Shown in pieces: positions 44,807 to 55,237 of a stretch of 64,000 bases of DNA. Within the stretch, counting starts at the first letter, position 1. Each line of letters starts with the position of its first letter. Where the stretch lies: contig NZ_RCSU01000013.1 of NCBI RefSeq assembly GCF_003991355.1, forward strand, positions 1-64,000, given 5' to 3'. Source of the stretch: Pseudoflavitalea rhizosphaerae (GTDB lineage: Bacteria > Bacteroidota > Bacteroidia > Chitinophagales > Chitinophagaceae). Under the pieces are notes generated by a model that saw only the letters and a list, made by a program, of their open reading frames with translations, did not search any database and was not told the DNA's origin. The position numbers and the translations under genes were made by a program.

Positions 44807-47125
44807 TTATTGCCTCCTCCTCCTGAACCAGATCAACAGGTAACTCACCAGCATGATGGCGGGCAAAATAAAAGTGAAGATGATCCTGGAGATCTTGAAT
44901 CCACTTTTGCCGATATGAATATCATTATCGGTAAAAGGCGGGCGGCTGACATCCACCGGCGCATCATAATTGGATAGCCAGTTGAATGATCCCGCGATCA
45001 GGAGGAAGTTCCCGGCAAAGATATCCTTGCGTGAATGCCCCAGCTCACCATTGCTGATACAATCAGCATCTCCGAGGATGATCACTTTTTGTTCTTTCTC
45101 ACCTACTTTCCGGCTTAGTGCAACAGCAGTAGCCAGATTCCCTGCTGCTGTTTCCCCTGCCGCAGGATTGAATACTGCACTATCGTCAACAAAATCTGTT
45201 GTTTCCAGTTCATTCCAGGCGCCAGCGGAATCTGTCACCAGCCAGGGTGTTGCCGTATATCCATTGGTGTTAGCATTGCTGTACTGAAGACCAACGGCAG
45301 AAGGCATCACTACTACCTGGTTATTCTTGCGGAGGATACGGAACATCTTTGAAAATTCACTGGCTGCTTCCGTAGTTTGCGAAAAGATCAGGTCTGCCTG
45401 ATAGTCTTTATTAGGTTTTACCAGTCTGCCTTCCATCAATCGAACGCCAAAAAGTTCGGTTATGGGATTCATCGTTTCCTGTCTTTTGGGTTCTCCCGCA
45501 ATGAGGAGATTACCACCCCTGGCGATATATTGTTTCAAATGTTCCAGGTGCAAATCTGGCATGGCGGTTTTCACATCGGCGATCACCAGGATGCTTATAT
45601 AGGCGGGTACTTCCTGATCCAGCGTGAGCTGCTCAAAGTCGAAGCCCTGGTTGATGAGAGAGTAACGGAATGTATTTTCTTTTGCAAACTTGTTGTAATC
45701 ACGGTCACCTTCCCCGATGCAGTCGCGCTCTCCATGACCTCCCACAAAACCCACTTTAGGCAAGGTCATTACCAATCTCTTGATGGCTGCGCTGATCTCT
45801 GCTTCGGAAGGAAAGCCCATGGCATCATTGAAAACCCGCAGTACAGAACGTTGCCCGCTATCGCGCTCGAGTACTTTGATATACCTGAAATTTTCTTCAG
45901 CGAGTGTGGTTTGTATCTTCCCCAACTCACTCACAGGTTGGAAAATCGCTGAGTCCACACCGTAAGTCTGGGCTACTTTGGCCATTCTTTGCCTGTCGTT
46001 CAATTTAGGGAATCGCTGGTTCAGGGACTCCTCGTTATTGCCTTTCGCGAAGTAGCGAACATAATTCATTTTGATCTCCGGCTTGAAGCGCTGGTATTCC
46101 CTGAAGCGGCGCATATCATCCAGTTCGGCCCTGGGCATTCCCATCCACAGCCAGCGGTCTTCGTCCAGCGCATTGGAATAAGTGGTGATGGTCAGTCCAC
46201 CTTTGGCTTTGCTTACAATATCCTGGCTGGCTTTGGTAAGCGTTCGCAGTTTTGTTCTGGTGGCGTCATAGTAAAACATCATGGCGGGTCTTGAGCTCAG
46301 GTAGCCCACCATCACGGCAGCGCCGATAACCAGTGCGTAACGTCCCAGCGAAACTACTGTTCGTGTTTTCTGCCGTATAGCGCGGAAACGGTAAATGCAA
46401 AGCCCCAGGAAGAGCCCCACCACCGTGATGAAATAGATCACATCTTCAGTGCTCACGATGCCGCCAATGAATTCATGCGTTCTTCCACCCATGGATAACC
46501 AGAACATGATATCACGCACGAAAGCAATATCCTGCCATAACTGGCTTGTATAATTCAGCACGGCAAATACGGCGAATGTACCCATGGCCGCCACTACCTG
46601 GTAAGAAGTAAGGCTCGACATAAAAAGACCTACCGCCCCATAAGCGCAGATCAACAGGAAAATCCCCAGGAGCCCTGGCAGGGTTGCCGGGAAATCGAAT
46701 TTGTCTACCACAAATGCGCCGTATAATGTAAAAATGAACACGATGCCTGTCATCAGCAATGCGTAAGCCGCAATGGACATGAATTTCCCGAAGATGATCT
46801 GTGCATCACTGATCGGAGAGGAATACAATAATTTGATGGAACCGCTGCTGATCTCACGGCTCATCATCCCCATGGTGAGGAGGGGAATATAGAAATACAG
46901 GTAACCGAGCAGTCGCGTATAAAACCCTCCCCAGGGATCAGTATATAATTTCAGAGTAACACCTTCCAGGTTATATCCCATTTCCTTGAACTGGACCATA
47001 CCTTCCAGTACTCCGGAAAAAACGATACCGGCCTGAATGGTAAAAACAATAAGGATCAGCCAGGCAATCGGTGAAAAGAAAAGCAGCTGCAATTCGGTAC
47101 GGGCAATTCTTATAGTTTGTTTCAT
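44807..47125 (-). CDS. Fused ABC-2 permease / GldG-like protein
   Basis: About 772 aa from ATG 47125 (MKQTIRIARTELQLLFFSP). A longer frame to 47206 adds residues that overlap the end of the ATPase gene and do not match the family. The architecture matches the protein at 38707-40911: an ABC-2 permease with about six helices (WLILIVFTIQAGIVFSG; YFYIPLLTMGMMSREISSGS), a linking helix (YALVIGAAVMVGYLSSRPA), a GldG-like domain (TKLRTLTKASQDIVSKAKG; FVGGHGERDC; ISILVIADVKTAMPDLHLEHL) and a final helix (FILPAIMLVSYLLIWFRRRR). It forms a transporter with the ATPase 16 bases upstream. Confidence 0.88.
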   Translation of the reverse strand: MKQTIRIARTELQLLFFSPIAWLILIVFTIQAGIVFSGVLEGMVQFKEMGYNLEGVTLKLYTDPWGGFYTRLLGYLYFYIPLLTMGMMSREISSGSIKLLYSSPISDAQIIFGKFMSIAAYALLMTGIVFIFTLYGAFVVDKFDFPATLPGLLGIFLLICAYGAVGLFMSSLTSYQVVAAMGTFAVFAVLNYTSQLWQDIAFVRDIMFWLSMGGRTHEFIGGIVSTEDVIYFITVVGLFLGLCIYRFRAIRQKTRTVVSLGRYALVIGAAVMVGYLSSRPAMMFYYDATRTKLRTLTKASQDIVSKAKGGLTITTYSNALDEDRWLWMGMPRAELDDMRRFREYQRFKPEIKMNYVRYFAKGNNEESLNQRFPKLNDRQRMAKVAQTYGVDSAIFQPVSELGKIQTTLAEENFRYIKVLERDSGQRSVLRVFNDAMGFPSEAEISAAIKRLVMTLPKVGFVGGHGERDCIGEGDRDYNKFAKENTFRYSLINQGFDFEQLTLDQEVPAYISILVIADVKTAMPDLHLEHLKQYIARGGNLLIAGEPKRQETMNPITELFGVRLMEGRLVKPNKDYQADLIFSQTTEAASEFSKMFRILRKNNQVVVMPSAVGLQYSNANTNGYTATPWLVTDSAGAWNELETTDFVDDSAVFNPAAGETAAGNLATAVALSRKVGEKEQKVIILGDADCISNGELGHSRKDIFAGNFLLIAGSFNWLSNYDAPVDVSRPPFTDNDIHIGKSGFKISRIIFTFILPAIMLVSYLLIWFRRRRQ

Positions 47126-47141
47126 TATTTTATTTTCTACG

Positions 47142-48074
47142 TTAGGAGCGTGACTGTTTTTTAGACAATTCAGCAAAAATGGTATCCATCGAATTCTTCT
47201 CTGCATTGATCTCCTTCAGGCGCCAACCATTGTGAACGCTCTGATCGATGATCTTTTCCAGCATATCATCCACACTGTCTACTTTCACGCGATAACGGGA
47301 ACCACCTAATGTTTCCACCGCTACCACATTGGGGATCCGTTTCAATTCTTCTGCCCCGCGCGGTTCCAGCATCGTCATCAGAATGGTGCCGGGAGCTGCA
47401 TAACGGTCAAATTCATCCACACTACCGGAGAACACTACCCGACCGTCTGCCAGCATCAGGATATAATTGCAGGCTGCCTGTACTTCAGACAGCATATGCG
47501 TGGAAAGGATCACTGTTCTTTCTTCCGCGATCTCTTTGATCAGGTTACGGATCTCCAGGATCTGGTTGGGGTCAAGGCCATTGGTGGGTTCATCCAGTAC
47601 CACCAGCTCGGGATTGTGAATGATGGCCTGTGCAATCCCCACACGCTGCTGATAGCCTCCGGATAAATTCCTGATCAACCTTTTCCTGAAATGAGTGATA
47701 CCGCATTTATCAAGCACTTTGTTCACAGCATTTGCCTGTTCTTTACGCGGTATCAATCTCAGTCCGGCGCAGTGAGTGAGGAACTCATCGATGGTAAGGT
47801 CGATGTGCAGTGGCGGCCGTTGCGGGAGAAATCCCATCAGACCTTTGGCAGCGATAGCATCCTTGCGAATGTCCACGCCATTGATAAACACATCCCCTTT
47901 GGTGGGTTTCAGCACTCCGCACAGAATGTTCATCATGGTTGACTTTCCCGATCCGTTGGACCCCAGCAATCCGTAGATTCCGCGAACCGGTATCTCGAAA
48001 TCGATATCACGGATTGCCCATTGAGCAGTATAGCGGTGCGATAGCTGAACTGCTTTTACTATTGGTTGTTTCAT
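47142..48074 (-). CDS. ABC transporter ATP-binding protein, GldA-like
   Basis: 310-aa ATPase with Walker A GSNGSGKST (38-46), Q-loop FLPQRPPLH, signature LSGGYQQR (137-144), Walker B ELVVLDEP (156-163) and switch STHMLSEVQ. It is colinear with the ATPase at 37769-38710, and all motifs fall at identical residue numbers. It follows the PKD-like lipoprotein gene by only 7 bases and precedes the permease/GldG gene by 16, so it is co-transcribed with the SusCD cassette. Confidence 0.9.
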   Translation of the reverse strand: MKQPIVKAVQLSHRYTAQWAIRDIDFEIPVRGIYGLLGSNGSGKSTMMNILCGVLKPTKGDVFINGVDIRKDAIAAKGLMGFLPQRPPLHIDLTIDEFLTHCAGLRLIPRKEQANAVNKVLDKCGITHFRKRLIRNLSGGYQQRVGIAQAIIHNPELVVLDEPTNGLDPNQILEIRNLIKEIAEERTVILSTHMLSEVQAACNYILMLADGRVVFSGSVDEFDRYAAPGTILMTMLEPRGAEELKRIPNVVAVETLGGSRYRVKVDSVDDMLEKIIDQSVHNGWRLKEINAEKNSMDTIFAELSKKQSRS

Positions 48075-48081
48075 ATGTTGT

Positions 48082-49617
48082 TTACATCATTTGATTAAAG
48101 CCGAATCCCATTTTGTACATACTGCTTACGGGGACTCCCTTGTTGAGCAGGATCTTCTTTTTCAACCTGCGTGCAGGATCGGCTATTTCATCGGACAGGA
48201 TTCCGAGAATGTATACATCACCGTTCTCAAGCCCCACCATGATCTGATCATGTGTGAACACCCCCATCAACTGGTTCTGGCAGGCCGTGATAGTTTTCAC
48301 AGGTGAATCGAATGAATAATATTCCGAGCTCCTTGCAGGGCCATGCTCATACAGGTAAAGCGTTTTGTTACCGCTGCCTCCAGAATAGAACATGTAATTC
48401 TCGATGCGTGGCAGCTGGTAGAAGATACTCTGCGCGTTAGCCGTACCGGAGCCGAAAGGCATTTCTCCCATGAATACGGCCTGTGCAGTGTAGAACTGGT
48501 CCATCACCATGATCTTTTGAACATAATGCTGTGTGCCATTGAAGAAGATCAGGTTATAAGAAGTGGTGAATCGTCCCTGCTTCAACGGCCCTACATAAAC
48601 CAATTCCTTGTCCATGGCATCTATCAGCGTAGTGCCGGGAGGAATGGGCGGGCCGGGCATATAATTGATGGGCAGTACCTGGCCGTGATCTGATCCTTCA
48701 AAGAGTTTGCCTTTGGTCTTATCATAGAGAATGGTCTGTCCACTCATATATGTACCGCTCCAGCCTTTATCGAATTTCACACCACCGGGAATGAACATGG
48801 GCTTATTAGGATATACACCTGATTGGGAATAAGCATTATTGACATGCTTTCTCGTATATATATTTCCGTTATCATCCAGCATAATGCTGTAGTCCCACAT
48901 GTAAAACTCGCCTCTCGGCCTGAAATCTTCCGGAACGGTATTGCCAAGAAAGAAGGTATTGGTCTTGTAGATGGGGTTCAGGGTAGTGCCGTCCAGCTCA
49001 ATATTCCCCGCTGCATCATTCCTGATGATAAGTACATTGCCGGGATTGCTCAATCCTCCGCCAGCCATCCAGTGCTCTCTCACTTCAATGGCATTGGGCC
49101 CGAGCTCTTCACCAGACATGGTAGTATAAAAATCTGCAGTGACCTCAAAGGTTACGGGATCGATAAAGGAAACGATACTCCGGTTATCCTTTTTCGTTAG
49201 CATCACCCAGCCTAACAGGTAAGCGGGAATGGCATCTACAGTGAAACCATCCAGGAATGTAGCTTCATTTTTCTTGTTTACCACTTTCAACTTTACATAA
49301 GGGCGGATGCCGGTGAGATCGCGAACGGGATAGTCGAGGATGGGACCTGTGGCAATTTCTTTCCCGTTACAGTACCAGGTAAATGAAAAACTTTCTGCCA
49401 CTGTATTGGCTCTTACTGTATCTCCGCCAAAAACGAGTTTGGGATTGATGTCGAGTGTATCGCTGGATCGGGGATTGATGAACCTGCCGCCATCAAAGAT
49501 GATCTCCACCTTACTGAGATCTTCATATGTATAATTTCCTTTGTCTTTATGGCAGGAGGATGCCAGTAATAACAGCAGGGCGATGATACTATATTGTGTA
49601 CATTTTTTCATGTTCAT
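48082..49617 (-). CDS. PKD-like family lipoprotein
   Basis: 511-aa surface or periplasmic lipoprotein. The lipobox Cys is residue 22 (LLLLLASSC), followed by HKDKGNYTYEDLSKVEI, the standard start of the PKD-like lipoprotein family. An Ig/PKD-like fold follows (ESFSFTWYCNGKEIATG; RPYVKLKVVNKKNEATF), then a long C-terminal region of blade-like beta repeats (LLGWVMLTKKDNRSIVSFID; NYMFYSGGSGNKTLYLYEHG). It sits between DUF4843 and the ABC ATPase. Families of this kind regularly accompany SusCD pairs and probably help capture ligand at the surface. The ligand is unknown. Confidence 0.85.
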   Translation of the reverse strand: MNMKKCTQYSIIALLLLLASSCHKDKGNYTYEDLSKVEIIFDGGRFINPRSSDTLDINPKLVFGGDTVRANTVAESFSFTWYCNGKEIATGPILDYPVRDLTGIRPYVKLKVVNKKNEATFLDGFTVDAIPAYLLGWVMLTKKDNRSIVSFIDPVTFEVTADFYTTMSGEELGPNAIEVREHWMAGGGLSNPGNVLIIRNDAAGNIELDGTTLNPIYKTNTFFLGNTVPEDFRPRGEFYMWDYSIMLDDNGNIYTRKHVNNAYSQSGVYPNKPMFIPGGVKFDKGWSGTYMSGQTILYDKTKGKLFEGSDHGQVLPINYMPGPPIPPGTTLIDAMDKELVYVGPLKQGRFTTSYNLIFFNGTQHYVQKIMVMDQFYTAQAVFMGEMPFGSGTANAQSIFYQLPRIENYMFYSGGSGNKTLYLYEHGPARSSEYYSFDSPVKTITACQNQLMGVFTHDQIMVGLENGDVYILGILSDEIADPARRLKKKILLNKGVPVSSMYKMGFGFNQMM

Positions 49618-49630
49618 GCGGGGTTACTTA

Positions 49631-50335
49631 TCAGAATAAATTCGGTGATACATTGATCTGGCCGTTCTCATCTTCATATACTTCTCCGTTCTCACGGCCG
49701 CGGGCGAGGAAATCTCGGAAGATGATCGCATAGGCGCGTTGTTCGGTTTCAGAAAGACCTGTCATGTCTGCGATGCCTGTTGCCTCTATGAACAAACGGT
49801 ATTTGTTGTCGGAATACTTTGCCAGGAAATTGGTTTCCACCACAGGGGTCCACCAACCGGGCCGGGCGATCATGTCTGAAAAAGTAATATCGATAAAACG
49901 ATTGGCAGGCGGGCCTAATTTAAAATTTTCATTTTCCTGCAAAGCGAGCCTGATCTTGAATTTTCCTGTCTTCAGCCGGTCTGAATGATGCAGCACCAAT
50001 GCAATGGTATCCACAGCGCGGCCTGCACGCAATTCAATATTGCCAGGCAAATCGTAATCTCCTGCAATGGCCGTGGTTTGCGAAGGATCAACTGTGAGGG
50101 CGACCGTCCTGTTCTGTTCCTTTAATTTCCCCATCAATTTGATCAGGAGTGGTACAGTATCCCTGATCTCGCCGGGATGGAAGGCAAAGGAATATTCGAT
50201 GGGTTTCATTGCACTGGTGTCTGTTGGTGTATTCACCAGGTAAACAAAGGAAGTATCCCCATATTCGTCCACAGCGTCCTTGCTGCAGGCAGCAAGTAAA
50301 CAATAAAAGATGGTGATGATATATAATCGGTTCAT
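49631..50335 (-). CDS. DUF4843-domain lipoprotein
   Basis: 234-aa lipoprotein with lipobox Cys17 (FYCLLAAC). The body shows the DUF4843 pattern: EYSFAFHPGEIRDTVPLLIK, RAVDTIALVLHHSDRLKTGK, KIRLALQENENFKLGP and ITFSDMIARPGWW. Such proteins accompany SusC/SusD and PKD-like lipoproteins in Bacteroidota loci and are thought to be accessory surface components. It lies 23 bases after susD and 13 bases before the PKD-like gene in transcription order. The exact role is unknown. Confidence 0.87.
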   Translation of the reverse strand: MNRLYIITIFYCLLAACSKDAVDEYGDTSFVYLVNTPTDTSAMKPIEYSFAFHPGEIRDTVPLLIKLMGKLKEQNRTVALTVDPSQTTAIAGDYDLPGNIELRAGRAVDTIALVLHHSDRLKTGKFKIRLALQENENFKLGPPANRFIDITFSDMIARPGWWTPVVETNFLAKYSDNKYRLFIEATGIADMTGLSETEQRAYAIIFRDFLARGRENGEVYEDENGQINVSPNLF

Positions 50336-50358
50336 GAATGCTTTTTTTTATTAGACAA

Positions 50359-51762
50359 CTATCGTTCTGTTACTGGCAATACGAATTTGTCGGTCAGTGT
50401 TTGGTTGCCATTGATTTCGTCCAGTATTGTTTTGTTGAGCCGCTTATAGAGGAAGAATAGCTTTCCTTCGCCTATGAATTCCCTTCTGGCATCATTGATA
50501 ATGGCATCGAGGAAGGCAGATTTATCGGGAACGGAAGGTAGCGGAGCGGTACAGCCTCTTTTTGTGCGAAGTGTATTGAGTAACGCAAGGGCTCCGTCAG
50601 GATCAGTGTCATACTGGGTTTCAGCGGCAATATGATACAATTCACTCAGCCTGAACATGGGAATGGCGGCAGTGATCTCCCCTTCCCTATCCTGTGTGGT
50701 ATCGAACTTCAGCAATTGCCTTCCGTTCGTTGTGAGATAACATTTCTTCCTGTAGTCTGAGTTCAGATCACTACCAAAGATCTGGTTGGTGTTAGGTAAT
50801 AGGAATGTAACATGATTGAATTCGCTCTCATATCTTTTCCGGTACAATGCGAAGATGAGGTCTTCAGAGAGCAGCCTGTCGTACGCTCCCACATCAATAA
50901 CAGTTGACGCAGTAAACCCTACTGTAGGTTCATTACCTGCAGTTTTATCATTGATCACTTCCATGGCATTGGCATGCGCCAGTTGACTGTTGTTGGCGTA
51001 TAAAGCAACACGCGCCATTAAAGCAGTTGTAGCATAGTAGCCCATACGGAATCCTCTCTTACCTGTTCCAAAGAATGTCTGGTCCAAACCGAAGCGGAAG
51101 CGGTATTCATGGAAGTCCTTTTTTGCTTCGGTGGGTGTATCGAAAGGTTTCTGCAGTTCTTTGCTTCGTGTAAGGTCAGCAATGATCAGTTGCAATATCT
51201 CGCTGGTTGGCTTTTCCGGCATGGGAACATGCGTGAGTGTAGTGTAGTAAGGAATAGCAGCCGCATCCTGTACAACAGGGGCAGGGGCATACAAACGCAG
51301 CAGGTCGAAATGCAGCATACCGCGGATGGCTAGTAATTCTCCTTCCAGTTTGGCGCGCTCCTGTTCTTTGAAGAAACCAGGTCCTTTTTTATTCATCTCT
51401 TCCAGCAAGCCATTGCAGTTGGCGATGGTGGTATAGGCGAGGGACCAGATCCCATTGATACGTTGCTCCATTCCGGCAGAAACATAATCGTAGGTCTTCA
51501 GCTGATCGTATTGTGTATTCTTCAGATCATAGCAACGGGCCAGTACGTCAACGAAGCCATGTGTGAGTTCGCCGCCGTACAGGGTATAGGTGGAGAGATT
51601 GGCGTAGATGCCATTGAGCGCTATCGAAAACCCTTCCGGAGTTTCCAGTAACACATCAACGGACACTTCTGCTTTCGGTTCCAGTTCAAGCCAGTCTTTC
51701 ACGCAACCCGTGGAGAGAAGCGCAATGCCGGCAATAATGAACAACTGTATTTTTTTTATCAT
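50359..51762 (-). CDS. SusD/RagB-family nutrient-binding lipoprotein
   Basis: 467-aa lipoprotein with lipobox Cys20 (IALLSTGC), then VKDWLELEPKAEVSVDVLLE. The core includes EGELLAIRGMLHFDLLRLYAPAPV, and the C-terminal domain includes AIPMFRLSELYHIAAETQYD and ARREFIGEGKLFFLYKRLNK. It is the partner of the SusC 18 bases upstream in transcription order and is followed by DUF4843 and PKD-like lipoproteins. The substrate is unknown. Confidence 0.92.
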   Translation of the reverse strand: MIKKIQLFIIAGIALLSTGCVKDWLELEPKAEVSVDVLLETPEGFSIALNGIYANLSTYTLYGGELTHGFVDVLARCYDLKNTQYDQLKTYDYVSAGMEQRINGIWSLAYTTIANCNGLLEEMNKKGPGFFKEQERAKLEGELLAIRGMLHFDLLRLYAPAPVVQDAAAIPYYTTLTHVPMPEKPTSEILQLIIADLTRSKELQKPFDTPTEAKKDFHEYRFRFGLDQTFFGTGKRGFRMGYYATTALMARVALYANNSQLAHANAMEVINDKTAGNEPTVGFTASTVIDVGAYDRLLSEDLIFALYRKRYESEFNHVTFLLPNTNQIFGSDLNSDYRKKCYLTTNGRQLLKFDTTQDREGEITAAIPMFRLSELYHIAAETQYDTDPDGALALLNTLRTKRGCTAPLPSVPDKSAFLDAIINDARREFIGEGKLFFLYKRLNKTILDEINGNQTLTDKFVLPVTER

Positions 51763-51780
51763 CGGGAATGACTTTAATGT

Positions 51781-54700
51781 TTAGAAACCCAGGTTAAGCG
51801 TGAGGTTGACAGTTCTTGCATAGGGATAATCCGTTCCGCGTTCGATATCGATACTGGATATCCGGCCCAGTTCATTACTGGTCAGCTGCACCCTGCAATT
51901 GTTCACTTTCCAGCGCCTGAGGAATTGCTGTGGAAGATCATAACCGATGGTTATGGAATTGAAATCGATATAGTTGTTACGCTGAACAAATCGTGATGTC
52001 ACTTTTGTGGTCTCATTCCAGAGACGAACATCTTTCAGGTGTGTAATATCCCCGGGTTTCTGCCAACGGTCGGAGAACACACGGCTGTCTACGTTCGTAT
52101 ACACATTTGCGTTTTCCACTTTACTCACCAGTGTACTGTTGTACATGTCGCCGCCGTATTCATAGAGAAATCCGGTAAAGATGAAGAACGACTTATAACT
52201 GAAATTGAATCCGAATGCGCCCCTGAGTTTGGGCTCGGAATCACCTACCACTACGTGCTGCGACTGGTTCCAGGTATAAGTGGTCTGACCATTCTGGTCA
52301 AGGAACACTTCACGTCCATCTGCCGGATTGATGCCCAGGGATTTCATTGCATAGATGGCGGTCTGTGAAGCTCCTTCAAAGTATTTGTTGAGGGGCTTGT
52401 TCACTACGGAGTGGTCCTTGTAATATTGCTCAACACGGTTATTGTACTCTTTCAGTGCATCGCCGATCTTCAGGAATTTATTCCTGTTATGCGCTGCAGT
52501 GGCATACACATTCAGGTTGAAATTCTTCCGGGTCAGCACCTGGTACCTTGCACTGATCTCGTACCCTTCATTCAAGATCTCGCCCAGGTTGCTTTTATAG
52601 GATTTGAAACCGGTTGAGAATGGCAGCGTGATATCACCGATCAGATCCACGGTTTTTTTATTGTAATAATTGACGGTAAGACTGAGCTTGTTGAAAACCG
52701 TGATATCGAAACCTGCATCGAACATGGTAGTCTTTTCCCATTCCAGGTCAGGATTGGCGATGGTTACCAGGTTAGCGCCGATTCCGAATGCATACCAGTT
52801 ATCGAAATTGTACCTGTAAGTGCTTTTTGATACGCTTTGTGAGAACCCTGCTTTACCTACCTGCCCGTAGTTGGTACGTACTTTGAAATTGGTCAGCCAG
52901 GGATAATTCTCCTGTACGCCTTTGTAATTATGAATATTGATACCGGCGCCTAACGACCAGAAAGGTGCGAAACGAACGTTGGAACCGAATTGTGATGCAC
53001 CATCGTAACGACCGGAGAAATCGAGCAGGTAAATATTATCGTAGCTGTAGTTGGCGGAAGCCATGAAACCCAGCAGTCGTGATTTCTCATTATCTCCCGT
53101 TGGTTTGTTGAGGATATCTGCGGCAAAATTCACATCGTCTGTATTACCTGTGAGGAAGCCAACAACAGAATAGCCTGAGCGCGTCATATTCTTTTGTGCA
53201 GCATTGGCGCCGATAGTTGTATTGAGATAATGTTTGCCGTACCCTTTACCATAAACAAGCAATGCATTGAAATCCCAGGTCTGCATTTCATCGTCAAGAA
53301 TCGCTTTTGTTCCTTTTTTGGTGAAATCAAGTCTGTCGAACTGGGAAGATGCCGGGTCTTTGAAATTCTGCTGCTGGCTTTTCTGTAACATTACAGCAAC
53401 ACGGGTATCGAGGCGAAGTCCATCGGTGATGGTCCAGCGAAGATTGAAATTGTTGGAGAAATCGTTCTGCGTTGTGCGATTGTAGCTTTTCAGATGTGCG
53501 TCGTACAAAGGATTGCCGCGATCACCGGGATGCCCCCAATCTCCCAGAAGCTTTTTGTAATTACCTTCTTCGTCCCGGATGGTTTCGTAAGGGTTCTGTC
53601 TGGCGTATGTGCCGAAGGAACCGAATGGCGATTCCTGCGATTGTATATTATTCCATTGTATATAATTCCTGAACATCAGGTTATTCTTCCTGTAGGAAAT
53701 GGAAAAACCGATGGAGTTGTTGCCTCTTTCTGAGCCTTTCATGATACCCTGCGTACGCGCGAAGTTGAGATCGGCGCCAAAGACGAATTCTTTGGATCCG
53801 CCTTCCACCAGGATATTGTGCCGGTGGTTCAGATCAGTGCGAAGAGGTTGCGATAGCCAGTCAGTTTCAACACCGCGGTTCACTTCAGCCAGTTTTGCAT
53901 AATAGCTGCGCTCCCGGATCATTGCCTGTTCAGGAAGGTCATTCTGACGGGGATCGAAAACTCCGGAGATCCTTTCCAGCTCCAGCTTCTCTCTTGCATT
54001 GAGCAGGTGATAACCAGAAAGGTCAGGGACCGATACGCTTCCATTCATTGAATAATTCACGCGTAATCTTCCACTCACGGGTTTCACCGTTTCTATCACC
54101 ACTACCCCGTTTGCAGCGCGCGAGCCATAGATGGCCGTGGAAGCAGCATCCTTTAGAATGGTGATGGACTCTACGCGAGTAGGGTCCAGATCAAAGATCC
54201 TTTGCACCGGCACTTCATAACCATCGAGGATGAAGGTGGGAAGATTGGGATCATTGCGAAGTTGCGTGGGAGAAAGCGCAGCTTCATCATCGGGGAGTGT
54301 AACATCTCCCAGACCGGAACGGCCGCGGATATAGATAGGATTGATATTATTGGGATCAGAACCGAGGCTGTTATTATCGATCACCTTGAAAGAAGGATCG
54401 AAGATCTGTAAGCTGCGCAACACATTATTGGGCGACACTTTCAGCAATTCTTTCCGGCTGATGGTAACAGCAGATCCTGTAAAATTATTCTTGTTGATAT
54501 TGGAGTAACCATTCACGATCACCTGGTTCATCTGGTTATTGCTCGTTTCCAGCACGATCTCAACACTTACGATCTGCCCGGGCGTCGCCTTCACGTTCTC
54601 ATCAAGATCTTTCTTCACGGAGTTGGCCGTATAACCGCCAGACACTTCGCGAATGCGGATCTCAATGGGCTCATAACCGATCATGGACAATTGCAGGATC

Positions 54701-55185
54701 GTGTTCTTTTCGATATTTCCCAACCGGAAAGATCCCTGTGTATTGGTAACGGTGCCGATAGTGGGAGATCCTTTTACACGGATCGATACGCCCACCAGTA
54801 ATTCCCCTGAGGCAGAGCGTACAGTTCCGGTAACGATGGCCGGAGGAACCACCGCGGGAGCAGAAGGCGGTTGTTGCTGATTGGGAGATGTTTCCTGTTT
54901 GGAGAGAAAAATATTTTTTTCCCTGAAGCGATAAGTGATGCCCTGATCTTTGAAAACGAGCTGGAGGAATTGTTCCAGAGGAACGTTATCAACAGATACG
55001 GTCACGGGTTTGGATGCGGTAAGAATGTTCTTATCTCCTGAAACTACATACCCGGTTTGTTTTTCGATCACCTGGAAAACCTTCTTCAGGGGTGTTTCCT
55101 TCCCTGAGAATGTAATGGTCTGTGACATTCCGGATATGCAAATAAAGAGCAAGGCCGCATTAATGAATAAAGCAGTTAGTCGCAT
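51781..55185 (-). CDS. SusC/RagA-family TonB-dependent transporter with STN domain
   Basis: 1134-aa outer-membrane transporter. A signal peptide (1-21, ISGMSQ) is followed by an STN domain at about 30-95 (PLKKVFQVIEKQTGYVVSGD; QLVFKDQGITYRF), a Pro/Gln-rich spacer, a carboxypeptidase-regulatory-like domain (GTVRSASGELLVGVSIRVKG) carrying an insertion of about 30 residues near its end (REVSGGYTANSVKKDLDEN), a plug with VIVNGYSNINKNNFTGSAV and IYGSRAANGVVVIET, and a barrel ending VNLTLNLGF. The GYSNINKNNFTGS motif marks it as a clade distinct from the other three SusC proteins of the window. It is controlled by the FecR/sigma pair 52 bases upstream. Confidence 0.92.
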   Translation of the reverse strand: MRLTALFINAALLFICISGMSQTITFSGKETPLKKVFQVIEKQTGYVVSGDKNILTASKPVTVSVDNVPLEQFLQLVFKDQGITYRFREKNIFLSKQETSPNQQQPPSAPAVVPPAIVTGTVRSASGELLVGVSIRVKGSPTIGTVTNTQGSFRLGNIEKNTILQLSMIGYEPIEIRIREVSGGYTANSVKKDLDENVKATPGQIVSVEIVLETSNNQMNQVIVNGYSNINKNNFTGSAVTISRKELLKVSPNNVLRSLQIFDPSFKVIDNNSLGSDPNNINPIYIRGRSGLGDVTLPDDEAALSPTQLRNDPNLPTFILDGYEVPVQRIFDLDPTRVESITILKDAASTAIYGSRAANGVVVIETVKPVSGRLRVNYSMNGSVSVPDLSGYHLLNAREKLELERISGVFDPRQNDLPEQAMIRERSYYAKLAEVNRGVETDWLSQPLRTDLNHRHNILVEGGSKEFVFGADLNFARTQGIMKGSERGNNSIGFSISYRKNNLMFRNYIQWNNIQSQESPFGSFGTYARQNPYETIRDEEGNYKKLLGDWGHPGDRGNPLYDAHLKSYNRTTQNDFSNNFNLRWTITDGLRLDTRVAVMLQKSQQQNFKDPASSQFDRLDFTKKGTKAILDDEMQTWDFNALLVYGKGYGKHYLNTTIGANAAQKNMTRSGYSVVGFLTGNTDDVNFAADILNKPTGDNEKSRLLGFMASANYSYDNIYLLDFSGRYDGASQFGSNVRFAPFWSLGAGINIHNYKGVQENYPWLTNFKVRTNYGQVGKAGFSQSVSKSTYRYNFDNWYAFGIGANLVTIANPDLEWEKTTMFDAGFDITVFNKLSLTVNYYNKKTVDLIGDITLPFSTGFKSYKSNLGEILNEGYEISARYQVLTRKNFNLNVYATAAHNRNKFLKIGDALKEYNNRVEQYYKDHSVVNKPLNKYFEGASQTAIYAMKSLGINPADGREVFLDQNGQTTYTWNQSQHVVVGDSEPKLRGAFGFNFSYKSFFIFTGFLYEYGGDMYNSTLVSKVENANVYTNVDSRVFSDRWQKPGDITHLKDVRLWNETTKVTSRFVQRNNYIDFNSITIGYDLPQQFLRRWKVNNCRVQLTSNELGRISSIDIERGTDYPYARTVNLTLNLGF

Positions 55186-55237
55186 GTACGCGGTATTTTG
55201 GTTTTGGGTTTGGCTTCTGCAAGCCTATTGAAAAGTC

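Noticed and set aside
45377-45952. Plus-strand reading frame of 191 codons
   Set aside because: Antisense to the GldG-like domain of a well-supported gene.
47126-47206. Longer N-terminus for the minus-strand permease/GldG protein
   Set aside because: The extra 27 residues overlap the ATPase gene end, and the paralogue at 38707 starts at the equivalent of MKQTIRIAR.
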